DNA of 64,000 nt from JBMORL01 sp049322335 (lineage in GTDB: Bacteria; Bacteroidota; Bacteroidia; Flavobacteriales_D; UBA2798). This document shows, piece by piece, positions 16,320 to 24,221 of the stretch. Location: positions 1 through 64,000 of the forward strand of contig JBMORL010000108.1 of NCBI GenBank assembly GCA_049322335.1, read 5' to 3'. Under the pieces are notes generated by a model. The model was not told the origin of the DNA, made no database searches, and worked only from the letters and a program-made list of their open reading frames with translations. The position numbers and the translations under genes are program-made. Positions within the stretch are counted from its first letter, which is position 1. Each line of letters opens with the position of its first letter.

Positions 16320-17645
16320 ATGATAGTTATGAAATTCGGGGGAACCTCTGTGGGTTCTCCTGTGCGTATGCATGATGTAGCAAGGATAATTAATAACGGT
16401 CGTCCCGTTATCGTAGTTTTATCCGCTGTTTCGGGAACAACTAATAAACTGGTGGATATCGCCTATGATTTTTCCAATGGGAAAAAAGAAGACGGACTTT
16501 CTAAAATTTCAATCCTGGAGGCCTCTTATTCTCCGTTTATAAATGAATTGTATACTACAAAAGAAAAAAAAACTGAAGCGGCCGAATTTCTCAAAAATAT
16601 TTTCGATCAGTTACGCTCGTTTGCCCGAAACGGATTTGGAATGAAACAATACCGCGAAGTACTGGCACAGGGAGAAATTATCTCCACCCAGTTGTTTTTT
16701 TGGTATATGCTGGAACAAAATAAAAATGCTGTATTGATTAACGCTCTCGAATTTATGCGCGTGGATGAAAACGGTGAACCGGTAATGTGGTATCTCCAGG
16801 AAAATATGCAGCGGTTGCTTACTGCCCATAAAGATTTTCAGTTTATCATCACGCAGGGATTCATTTGCAGAAATCCGTTGGGTGAGATCGATAACCTCAA
16901 GCGCGGGGGAAGTGATTATTCGGCTTCACTTATCGGTGCGGCCATTCAGGCAGAAGAAATACAGATTTGGACAGATATTGACGGAATGCATAATAACGAT
17001 CCGCGCATTGTGGAAAATACGTACCCGGTGCGACATCTTTCATTTGATGAAGCAGCCGAGCTGGCTTATTTCGGAGCGAAAATTCTTCATCCCAGCAGTG
17101 TTAATCCGGCACGATCTGCAGGAATTCCTGTTCGGCTTAAAAATACCATGGATCCAACAGCAGCCGGTACGCTGATCTCTGCCGATTCTGAAAAAGGTAT
17201 TATCAAAGCAGTGGCCGCCAAAGATAATATCATTGCTGTAAGAATTGTTTCTAACCGTATGCTCCTTGCTTATGGATTCCTGCGTAATGTTTTTGAAGTA
17301 TTTGAACGATACAAAACGCCAATTGATATGATTTCTACTTCCGAAGTAGCTGTTTCGGTAACAATAGAAAATGAACAATACCTGAAACAGATAGAAAATG
17401 AACTTGCTGAAATTGCAACTGTGGAAGTGGATCGCGACATGACGATTATTGCTATTGTGGGCGATGATTTGAGTGACAGAAGAGGATATGCTTCACAGGT
17501 ATTTATGAGCCTGAAAGAAATCCCTGTAAGAATGGTTTCATTTGGAGGAAGCAAAAATAACGTGTCGCTGCTGGTAGAAAAAAAATACAAAAACGAAGCG
17601 CTGCGGGCATTAAATGAAGGATTGTTTAACCCTGTGATGGCATAA
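16320..17645 (+). CDS. lysC: aspartate kinase (monofunctional)
   Basis: A 441-residue aspartokinase phosphorylating aspartate at the entry to the lysine/threonine/methionine branch. The N-terminus M-I-V-M-K-F-G-G-T-S-V is the family start signature, so the ATG at 16320 (25 bp after dapA) is chosen over a longer frame running back into dapA. The substrate/ATP block (GFICRNPLGEIDNLKRGGSDYSA; WTDIDGMHNNDPR) is intact. Two C-terminal ACT domains (about 300-440; PIDMISTSEVAVSVTI and VRMVSFGGSKNNVSLLV) imply feedback control by lysine and/or threonine. No homoserine dehydrogenase is fused. The stop is 2 bp before lysA. Confidence 0.97.
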   Translation: MIVMKFGGTSVGSPVRMHDVARIINNGRPVIVVLSAVSGTTNKLVDIAYDFSNGKKEDGLSKISILEASYSPFINELYTTKEKKTEAAEFLKNIFDQLRSFARNGFGMKQYREVLAQGEIISTQLFFWYMLEQNKNAVLINALEFMRVDENGEPVMWYLQENMQRLLTAHKDFQFIITQGFICRNPLGEIDNLKRGGSDYSASLIGAAIQAEEIQIWTDIDGMHNNDPRIVENTYPVRHLSFDEAAELAYFGAKILHPSSVNPARSAGIPVRLKNTMDPTAAGTLISADSEKGIIKAVAAKDNIIAVRIVSNRMLLAYGFLRNVFEVFERYKTPIDMISTSEVAVSVTIENEQYLKQIENELAEIATVEVDRDMTIIAIVGDDLSDRRGYASQVFMSLKEIPVRMVSFGGSKNNVSLLVEKKYKNEALRALNEGLFNPVMA

Positions 17646-17647
17646 GT

Positions 17648-18820
17648 ATGAAAGCGGAAGATCTACAGGGAATAAAAACTCCGTTTTATTATTATAATAC
17701 GGAATTGCTGAAAGCTACTCTTTCTTCCATATCCGAACATGCCGGCAAGTTTGGCTTTCATGTTCATTATGCACTAAAGGCCAATTGCAACGACCGTTTG
17801 CTGGGAATTATAAAAGATAACGGCATGGGGGCTGATTGTGTTAGCGGAAACGAAGTAAAAAAAGCACTGGAAACCGGGTTTTCAAAAAATAAAATTGTGT
17901 TTGCCGGAGTAGGAAAAACGGATGAAGAAATTTTACTCGGACTACAAAACGATATTTTTTGTTTTAACTGCGAATCGTTGCAGGAACTGGAGGTGATCAA
18001 TGAGCTGGCGCAACGGGAAGGAAAAAAAGCAAAAGTAGCCGTGCGCATCAACCCAAATGTAAATGCCAATACACATAAATACATCACTACCGGCCTCGAA
18101 GAAAATAAATTCGGCATCAGTTCCACTCAATTAGGCCTGGTGCTGGAACTTTTAAAGCATCTTCCTGCTGTTGAACTGGTGGGATTGCATTTTCATATTG
18201 GTTCTCAGATCACCGATCTTAGTTCATTTAAGTCTCTTTGTGTTCGCGTAAACGAAATTCAAAACTGGTTTGAACAGCGAAATGTTTCTTTTTCGCATAT
18301 CAATGTGGGTGGCGGACTCGGAATAGATTATTATCATCCCGAAGAAAGCCCCATGGCCGATTTTGAAAATTATTTTGCGTTGTTTCATCAGTTCATCGAG
18401 TTGCGTCCCGGACAGGAGCTGCATTTCGAGCTGGGAAGAGCAGTGGTAGCACAATGTGGTTCACTTATTACAAAAGCTTTATTTATCAAACACGGATTAA
18501 AAACCGATTTTGTGATCGTTGATGCCGGAATGACAGAGCTTATCCGGCCAGCGTTATACCAGTCCTATCACAAAATTGAAAACATCAGCAAACAACACTT
18601 GTCCCCAAACAGTTATTACGATGTAGCGGGCCCCATTTGCGAATCGAGTGATTATTTTGGCAAACGTGTTTTTATGCCGGAAACCGAACGGGGTGATTTG
18701 CTGGCTATCCGGTCTGCAGGAGCCTATGGTGAAGTGATGAGTTCGCGCTACAATTTAAGGGAACAGGCGGGTTCGGTGTATTCGGATGAAGTGAAATCAG
18801 GGAAGATGATAAAAATGTAG
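17648..18820 (+). CDS. lysA: diaminopimelate decarboxylase
   Basis: A 390-residue PLP-dependent fold-III decarboxylase converting meso-diaminopimelate to lysine. Visible motifs: the PLP lysine in HYALKANCN, the HFHIGSQI block, the phosphate-binding glycine loop GGGLGIDYYHPEE, and the C-terminal catalytic C-E-S-S-D-Y-F-G. The length is slightly short for the family but no block is missing. As the third gene of the dapA-lysC-lysA operon it separates the branch end from its beginning in a compact unit; dapB, dapL/dapD and dapF must be elsewhere. No terminator hairpin was seen after the stop. Confidence 0.96.
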   Translation: MKAEDLQGIKTPFYYYNTELLKATLSSISEHAGKFGFHVHYALKANCNDRLLGIIKDNGMGADCVSGNEVKKALETGFSKNKIVFAGVGKTDEEILLGLQNDIFCFNCESLQELEVINELAQREGKKAKVAVRINPNVNANTHKYITTGLEENKFGISSTQLGLVLELLKHLPAVELVGLHFHIGSQITDLSSFKSLCVRVNEIQNWFEQRNVSFSHINVGGGLGIDYYHPEESPMADFENYFALFHQFIELRPGQELHFELGRAVVAQCGSLITKALFIKHGLKTDFVIVDAGMTELIRPALYQSYHKIENISKQHLSPNSYYDVAGPICESSDYFGKRVFMPETERGDLLAIRSAGAYGEVMSSRYNLREQAGSVYSDEVKSGKMIKM

Positions 18821-18883
18821 GATATAGTTTCTGTCCTTTTTTCTTTCGCATTCAATTCAAATACCCGTCATCTTAAATCTCCC

Positions 18884-21241
18884 TCAAAAACTCCAGTTAA
18901 TTCCCAGTGCAGGAATAATTGGTAACTGATAAACCCGTTCTGAAGTTACACGGTCAACGTAGAAAATATTTTCGCGGTTGTAAACGTTGGTTACGCTCAC
19001 TACAGCTTCAAGTAACGAAACCACTTTTATTTTGTCGGGTTTTCCTTCTTCTTTCCACGTTTTTTTGAATTCCCATCTGCGCTTGGCGGTTAAATCTAAC
19101 CGGTGGTAATCGCTCAGTCGGAAGGAATTGAGTTTTCCGTAAATAATTGTGGGATCGTTGGCATTGGCAGTTACATAATCAGTAGTGATGTCTTCAAAGC
19201 TGATGTTTTGGTAATATCCCTGGGTAGGTGTAAAAGGCAATGCGCTTCCGTAAGCCCAGCGTGCATTAATTTCCCACTGGTCGTTTTTACCCAATAGCTG
19301 GGTGAACACAAAATTTACGTTATGACGCCTGTCGAAAATGGGAGGATATTCCTGCACACCGTCCCAGCGTGTTACTTTTCCTAAGGAATAAGTTAACCAG
19401 ATATAAGTTTTTTTGCTGTTGTATTTTGCGAGAAAGTCTACTCCCATGGCGCTTCCGGTTTCAACAATAAAATCTTTTTTCAGCACATCAGGAACACCTG
19501 CTGTTCCGTCATCTTCATAAATTTTGTTGCGGTTGATATTGGTGAGCTGGGTAAAATCTTTATAATATCCTTCCACGTTAATGGTGATTTTATCGCCCAG
19601 GTCGTATTCTGTTCCCAAAATATAATGTATCGCTTTTTGAAGAGAATGATTTCTATTCACCACGTTTCCGTTCTCATCAACAAAATTTTCGGGAAGGTTA
19701 TCGCTTCCGGAAAGAAATCCGTAAAAAAGATTCACTACATCCCGGTCGGAGTTGGCGCTGATCAGGTTTTGGGAATAAATTCCGCTGGCAAACTTAAAAC
19801 GGAGGTTTTCGTTCATGTTGTATTTTACTCCCAATCGTGGTTCGGGAGAAAAATTTTCGAGTGAAGCATAGTAGTGCATGCGAAAACTGGGTTCTACCAG
19901 CAAAACACCTCTTGAAAACTTATAACTTACATATCCCGCTACTTCTGTAGTATTTTCTTCCTGGGAAATTTTACGGTTAACAGAATTGTACGTAACAAAA
20001 TTAGTTCGGAATCCCTGCACATCAATTCCGTATTTTATTTCATCGCGTTTAAGGAAATATTTAAAATCAAAACCAAGATTAAATCCATCTACTTCCGAAA
20101 AACGTTCGGCACTGGTTTTGTCATCCAGCGAAATACCATAATGAGAATAGGAGAAATCGCCAAGAATAAGAACAGGATTTCCGGTAGGTACCAAAACAAA
20201 ATTCGAGCCGGCTCCATACGAATTCCACTTGAGGGATGAAATTGCCTGGTATTTTACCGAATCGCTGAAGTTGAATCCGAATAAATTTATCTTACTTCCG
20301 TTTTGCCCGTTAAATGAAACTTTTCCATACAAGTCGGTAAAATTAAAAGGTAATCCGGCAGTATCTACATAGGTATACAACACTTTTGAAGTTTGTGCGA
20401 GGTAAGATGTTTTGGCCGAAAGCAGGTAGGAAATGGAAGAGCCGCCTTCTTTTTTGGGTTTCATCAGGGGGCCTTCGGTAAGTAGTTTAGCGCCAAAAGG
20501 ACTTACGGAAAGTTTTCCTGCAAATTCATTACTGTTTCCATCACGTGTGGTAATGTCCATCACAGAAGAAATTCTTCCTCCGTATTCAGCATTAAATCCA
20601 CCGGTATAGATATCTGCATTGCGGATGATATCCGTATCAAAAACTGAGAAAAAACCAATAGAGTGAAATGGATTGTAGATTACCATTCCGTCCAGCAATA
20701 CTTTGTTTTGAATGGGAGAACCTCCGCGCACATAAAGTTGTCCGCCCTGGTCGCCCGTACTTACCACACCGGGAAGGATCTGGAAATAGTTGGCAATATC
20801 AGAAATACCACCGGTGGTAGGAATCATATCTATGTCTTTTTTCGTGGCTTTGATCACCGACATTTTAATGGTGGTTTGTGAAGCTTCTTTTTCGGCATTG
20901 ATAATAAATTCGTTTAGCTCTTCTGAGGCTTCCTCGAGATAGAATTTTTTAGAAATGATCTCGCCAGATGTTACAGTAATATCTATGGTTTGAGGTTCAT
21001 AGCCAATCAGACTTATGGTAAGTTTATAAGTGCCCGCGGGTACTTTTGAAAGTGTAAAAATTCCGTTAACATCGGCAGAAGCACCAATTTCGGTTCCTTC
21101 CAGGAAAGCATTTCCAAACAAAGGTTGATTGTCAGCCTTGTCGTAAATAAATCCGCGGATGGTTCCGGTTTGTGACTGAACGATGAGAACGGTCAGTAGA
21201 AATATAAGAGTTAATGCTTTTCTTGTAAGTGATAATTTCAT
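18884..21241 (-). CDS. TonB-dependent outer-membrane receptor with carboxypeptidase-regulatory-like domain
   Basis: A 785-residue outer-membrane receptor. A signal peptide (about 1-24) is followed by a CarboxypepD-regulatory-like beta-sandwich (about 25-110; TGTIRGFIYDKADNQPLFGN), a plug domain (about 130-240; YVRGGSPIQNKVLLDGMVIYNP; FNAEYGGRISSVMDI) and a long beta-barrel ending in an amphipathic strand (LGINWSF). There is no SusD-type partner beside it, so it is not a SusCD glycan locus; the ligand is unknown. The ATG at 21241 gives a proper signal peptide. A longer frame to 21379 adds 46 residues without one and is rejected; ATG 21259 is a near alternative. Confidence 0.93.
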   Translation of the reverse strand: MKLSLTRKALTLIFLLTVLIVQSQTGTIRGFIYDKADNQPLFGNAFLEGTEIGASADVNGIFTLSKVPAGTYKLTISLIGYEPQTIDITVTSGEIISKKFYLEEASEELNEFIINAEKEASQTTIKMSVIKATKKDIDMIPTTGGISDIANYFQILPGVVSTGDQGGQLYVRGGSPIQNKVLLDGMVIYNPFHSIGFFSVFDTDIIRNADIYTGGFNAEYGGRISSVMDITTRDGNSNEFAGKLSVSPFGAKLLTEGPLMKPKKEGGSSISYLLSAKTSYLAQTSKVLYTYVDTAGLPFNFTDLYGKVSFNGQNGSKINLFGFNFSDSVKYQAISSLKWNSYGAGSNFVLVPTGNPVLILGDFSYSHYGISLDDKTSAERFSEVDGFNLGFDFKYFLKRDEIKYGIDVQGFRTNFVTYNSVNRKISQEENTTEVAGYVSYKFSRGVLLVEPSFRMHYYASLENFSPEPRLGVKYNMNENLRFKFASGIYSQNLISANSDRDVVNLFYGFLSGSDNLPENFVDENGNVVNRNHSLQKAIHYILGTEYDLGDKITINVEGYYKDFTQLTNINRNKIYEDDGTAGVPDVLKKDFIVETGSAMGVDFLAKYNSKKTYIWLTYSLGKVTRWDGVQEYPPIFDRRHNVNFVFTQLLGKNDQWEINARWAYGSALPFTPTQGYYQNISFEDITTDYVTANANDPTIIYGKLNSFRLSDYHRLDLTAKRRWEFKKTWKEEGKPDKIKVVSLLEAVVSVTNVYNRENIFYVDRVTSERVYQLPIIPALGINWSF

Positions 21242-21442
21242 TTGCGGCCTGCTTTTCATAAATGATGCGCGAATGTACCCATTTTCCCAACAGGCACAGA
21301 TGAATTTTAGGTAAACGGAGGTATTACTGACGGAGTGAGCGGTTTTGATGTAGGAAAGGTAAAGTTGGCCGGTAGTCATTTTGGGATGCGGTTTTCTGAA
21401 TTAGCAATGATCAGTCTTTTGTTGAAAAGATTTGCTGATATT

Positions 21443-21474
21443 TTTGGATGGAATGGAACAGGAAGTTACTTTTG
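21443..21474 (+). promoter_or_regulatory. promoter of the LuxR-type regulator
   Basis: TTTG at 21443-21446, a 20-nt spacer and TACTTTTG at 21467-21474 form a full Bacteroidota promoter pattern 26 nt upstream of the GTG start. Confidence 0.6.
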
Positions 21475-21500
21475 AATATTATTTAAAATGAATCTAAATA

Positions 21501-22181
21501 GTGGCCATTAAAGTTTTGATAGCAGATACGAGCGAACTGATAAGAATTGGGTTAAAAACTATTTTATCGCGCCAGGATAATATTGAACTGGTAGGTGAGG
21601 CAATAAATCGTACTGAATTGAAAGACAAGATAGTAAGATTTCAGCCAGATGTCGTTTTGATTGATTATTCCAACCCGGCATTTACCATTGATGCCATACC
21701 CGAAATTCTTCAGCACATAAAAACCACAAGGTTTGTCGCCATCACCCAGTTTCATACCGGGTTGTCTATTGTCAACGGGATAAAAAGCGGTGTCACCAGC
21801 CACATAAAAAAAGATTGTGATGTGGGTGAAATACTGGATGCAGTAAAAGAAACAGCCAAAGGGAACAAGTTTTTTTGTGGTACGCTTTTACAAATGATAA
21901 GGGAAGAATCCATCAATATTGATGAAATAGAATCAGAAGAATTGAATTGCGCCCCTGTTTCCATCAGTGAGCGTGAAATGGAAATCATAGGCCTTATTGC
22001 CGAAGGATTTACCAACCAGGAAATTGCCGATAAATTATTTCTTAGCAGCCATACTGTAAATACTCACAGGAAAAACATAATGGCCAAACTGGGAGTAAAA
22101 AACACAGCGGGAATAGTAATGTACGCCATCAAGGCCCATCTCGTTAGTCCGAATAAATATTTGTTTTCAGCACAACAGTAG
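21501..22181 (+). CDS. NarL/FixJ (LuxR-type) response regulator
   Basis: A 226-residue response regulator. The receiver domain (1-120) has phosphoacceptor Asp55 (VVLIDYSNP) and a conserved Thr/Lys switch region (VAITQF; SHIKKD). The usual acidic pair at the start (D-D) is reduced to D9-T10, which may weaken metal binding. The C-terminal HTH (about 152-215) has the GerE/LuxR signature ISEREMEIIGLIAEGFTNQEIA with SSHTVNTHRKNIMAKL. It starts with GTG; an out-of-frame ATG lies just upstream. No histidine kinase is adjacent, so it is an orphan regulator here. The full promoter at 21443-21474 suggests a monocistronic transcript. Confidence 0.93.
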   Translation: MAIKVLIADTSELIRIGLKTILSRQDNIELVGEAINRTELKDKIVRFQPDVVLIDYSNPAFTIDAIPEILQHIKTTRFVAITQFHTGLSIVNGIKSGVTSHIKKDCDVGEILDAVKETAKGNKFFCGTLLQMIREESINIDEIESEELNCAPVSISEREMEIIGLIAEGFTNQEIADKLFLSSHTVNTHRKNIMAKLGVKNTAGIVMYAIKAHLVSPNKYLFSAQQ

Positions 22182-22182
22182 T

Positions 22183-22340
22183 TCAGCCGTCAGTCCGCAG
22201 TTCTCAGTTGGAAGTTTTCAGTCAGGCGAAATGCTGCTGAATTTGGTATTACTTTAGTAAAAGAGTCTTAACCACTGGCTGCGAACCACACCAGGGCGTG
22301 CGTAAAACTGAAGACGGTGTACTACTAACCGCTAACTGCC
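22183..22340. repeat. inverted phrase-like repeats between convergent stops
   Basis: The left part (22183-22242) repeats cagt-based phrases (cagtccgcagttctcagttgg). The right part (22305-22340) carries the complementary vocabulary (ctactaaccgctaactgcc). Read on the minus strand, the right part (gcagttagcggttag) supplies the last three codons and the TAG stop of the SiaC-like gene. The two halves form a loose inverted repeat about 65 bp apart. Confidence 0.65.
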
Positions 22341-22705
22341 CTGATCTGCATACCCAGTCCAAATTTGTTGCTTACGAGCATTCCTTCTTCGTGAATTTCT
22401 TCATCTCCGCTGTCATAAAGCCATTTTATTTCGGTGGGTTTTCCGGAATGTTTTAGTTCGGATAGTTTGATAAAAAGATCCACAAGCATTTTTTGCGAAA
22501 TGGAATTGATGTATTCGAGATAGAAAGTAAATGTAGTATGCGGAGCCGGATTTTTCATGTAATTATCCAGGTAATCCACCAATGGAAAATAAAAGGAAGA
22601 AGCATCTTCGGGAATAGAGCGGCCTGAAATTTCAAACTGTCCTGCATCCCCGTTAAAAAGGACAAAAGGCGTGGATTCGGTTTTTTCAAGTCGGATAGTA
22701 TCCAT
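22325..22705 (-). CDS. SiaC-like (DUF1987) regulatory phosphoprotein
   Basis: A 126-residue single-domain protein of the DUF1987/SiaC family. In Pseudomonas aeruginosa SiaC is phosphorylated by SiaB, dephosphorylated by the SpoIIE/PP2C-type phosphatase SiaA, and activates a diguanylate cyclase. Here the family core is clear: FEISGRSIPEDASSFYFPL (25-42), then FYLEYINSISQKML (61-74). Ser68 and/or Ser70 sit where the phosphorylated Thr of SiaC is expected. No SiaB-like kinase or GGDEF protein is nearby, but a membrane SpoIIE phosphatase is encoded 13 kb away. The final residues (AVSG) and the stop codon come from the repeat at 22305-22340. Confidence 0.85.
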   Translation of the reverse strand: MDTIRLEKTESTPFVLFNGDAGQFEISGRSIPEDASSFYFPLVDYLDNYMKNPAPHTTFTFYLEYINSISQKMLVDLFIKLSELKHSGKPTEIKWLYDSGDEEIHEEGMLVSNKFGLGMQIRAVSG

Positions 22706-22750
22706 AAATTAAAAGTACTAATTATTTATCAGGGGGAAAAAAGAAAGGGA

Positions 22751-23245
22751 TTAACGGTAGAAATTTTTACGTATAGTGATCATTTTCATCAATGCCACTG
22801 CGCAATCGGTACCTTTATTTCCATGTTTTCCTCCCGAACGTTCTTTGGCTTGTAACATCGTGTTATCAGTGAGTACGCAAAAGATCACAGGTTTATTGTA
22901 TTTCAGCCCTACATCTTTAATTCCCTGGCTTACGGCCTGGCAAACAAAATCGAAATGAGGCGTTTCTCCGCGAATCACACTGCCAATAGCCAATACTCCG
23001 TCTACTTCTTTCGAATCGAGGAAAAACTGTGAAACAAGCGGCAGTTCAAACGAGCCCGGGCAATATTGTACGTGAATATTTTCGGGTTTTACTCCTTGTT
23101 TAATAAAAGTAGCAATAGCACCCTTCAGCAGGTTTCCGGTAATTTCATCGTTCCATTCTGAAACGGCTACACCGATTTTCATTTTGTCGCAGGGAGCAAT
23201 TTCCTCAGGATTCCAGGAAGAGAGATTTTTTCCTTCTGTAGCCAT
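22751..23245 (-). CDS. ribH: 6,7-dimethyl-8-ribityllumazine synthase
   Basis: A 164-residue lumazine synthase, catalysing the penultimate riboflavin step from 5-amino-6-ribitylaminouracil and dihydroxybutanone phosphate. Family motifs are intact: CPGSFELPLV, AIGSVIRGETPHFDFV with the catalytic histidine, FCVLTDNTMLQAKERSGG and the GNKGTDCAVALMKM helix. The length is typical. The ATG lies 1 bp after the stop of the upstream TPR gene, so the two form an operon. No FMN riboswitch-like structure was noticed upstream of the pair. Confidence 0.97.
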   Translation of the reverse strand: MATEGKNLSSWNPEEIAPCDKMKIGVAVSEWNDEITGNLLKGAIATFIKQGVKPENIHVQYCPGSFELPLVSQFFLDSKEVDGVLAIGSVIRGETPHFDFVCQAVSQGIKDVGLKYNKPVIFCVLTDNTMLQAKERSGGKHGNKGTDCAVALMKMITIRKNFYR

Positions 23246-23246
23246 A

Positions 23247-23939
23247 TTATTTTCCGGCTATACTTTTGGCCCGCACCAGGTATTTCTGGATATCATCACC
23301 TTCTGCCGAACTTTCATATTCATCATAAATACGCTGGTAGTATTCGGCTGCTTTGGCAAAGTCGTTTTTATCTTCATACGCAAGTGCAGCTTTTTTCAGG
23401 TAAAGCGGGGTGGTGAAACCATTTTCATTTTTCTCTATCGCTTCTTCATATTTCGCTATGGCCTCATCAATATTTCCCAGTTCGATATAAGCATCACCGC
23501 ATTGCCCGATGGCCATAACAGAAAGAATATCGTCTTCCAGGTCGGTGCTTTCAAAGTTTTCGATGGCAGCTTCATATTGGCCGGTATTCAGATAGCAAAC
23601 ACCCAGATAATACAGAGCCAGGTCACCGGCTTCGGTTCCGCTGTATTCATCGGCAATCTGTAAAAAACCGGGATTGGTACCATCACCATTAATAGCCAGG
23701 TTAAACGAATCCACCCTGAAATAGTATTCGGCTTTCCACATTACGTTTTTTGCCTCCGCTTCAAGGGGTTGTTTATACAGTTTAAGGTAACCATAAAACC
23801 CTACAAGAATAACCACAATAGCCCCACCGATAATGGCCAGGCTGCGCTTGTTTTGGCGGATATAACTAACCGTTTTATTCGTGTACTGGTCGAAATCGGC
23901 CTTTTCGGCTTCTTTAACAGCTTTGGTCTTTTCTGACAT
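23247..23939 (-). CDS. membrane-anchored tetratricopeptide-repeat protein
   Basis: A 230-residue protein with a charged cytoplasmic N-terminus, one membrane helix (about 36-54, LAIIGGAIVVILVGFYGYL) and an outer TPR domain (about 70-225; YYLGVCYLNTGQYEAAIENF, AKYEEAIEKNENGFTTPLYLKKAALAYE). The architecture resembles YfgM-type ancillary SecYEG/chaperone-network proteins, but identity cannot be proven from sequence alone. It is the first gene of the pair with ribH. Its upstream region is the large inverted repeat at 23999-24195, shared with divergent recF. Confidence 0.88.
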   Translation of the reverse strand: MSEKTKAVKEAEKADFDQYTNKTVSYIRQNKRSLAIIGGAIVVILVGFYGYLKLYKQPLEAEAKNVMWKAEYYFRVDSFNLAINGDGTNPGFLQIADEYSGTEAGDLALYYLGVCYLNTGQYEAAIENFESTDLEDDILSVMAIGQCGDAYIELGNIDEAIAKYEEAIEKNENGFTTPLYLKKAALAYEDKNDFAKAAEYYQRIYDEYESSAEGDDIQKYLVRAKSIAGK

Positions 23940-23998
23940 TGTTCAAAATTTGGTCTGCAAAAATAGTGTTTTTTCGGTATTGGCAAAGAGTATGTTAA

Positions 23999-24195
23999 AG
24001 TGATGAGTGAAGAGCGATGAGTAATGAGTAATGAGTAATGAGAGCAAGGATGCCTGATAAACAACTGAATGGGTTGCTATCATTGGGTGGTCATTATATG
24101 GATCGTTCAGGTTTGCCTGAATTCCATTGTTTTTAACAATTTTTCAATGGTTTTTGCTCATATTCTCATCACTTCTTCGCTCATCACTCATCACC
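23999..24195. repeat. large inverted phrase-like repeat between divergent genes
   Basis: A left arm (23999-24043) built of agtgatgag/agtaatgag units and a right arm (24157-24195) built of ctcatcactcatcacc units are mutually complementary. Between them lie two smaller hairpins: ttcagg/cctgaa near 24108-24123, and ccattg/caatgg around 24123-24150. The whole 197-bp region is non-coding and separates the divergent TPR-ribH and recF units. The same vocabulary occurs in frame at 9329-9399. Confidence 0.75.
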
Positions 24196-24209
24196 TTCTC
24201 CGGAATTCC

Positions 24210-24217
24210 TACTTTTG
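24210..24217 (+). promoter_or_regulatory. -7 box for recF
   Basis: TACTTTTG lies only 4 nt before the recF ATG, inside attcctacttttg, a 13-mer that is repeated exactly before prfC. If used, the transcript would be essentially leaderless. No clear -33 TTTG is present. Confidence 0.5.
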
Positions 24218-24221
24218 ATCT

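Noticed and set aside
18884..21241. SusC-type polysaccharide-utilisation receptor
   Set aside because: There is no SusD partner or glycoside hydrolase next to it. It is called a general TonB-dependent receptor instead.
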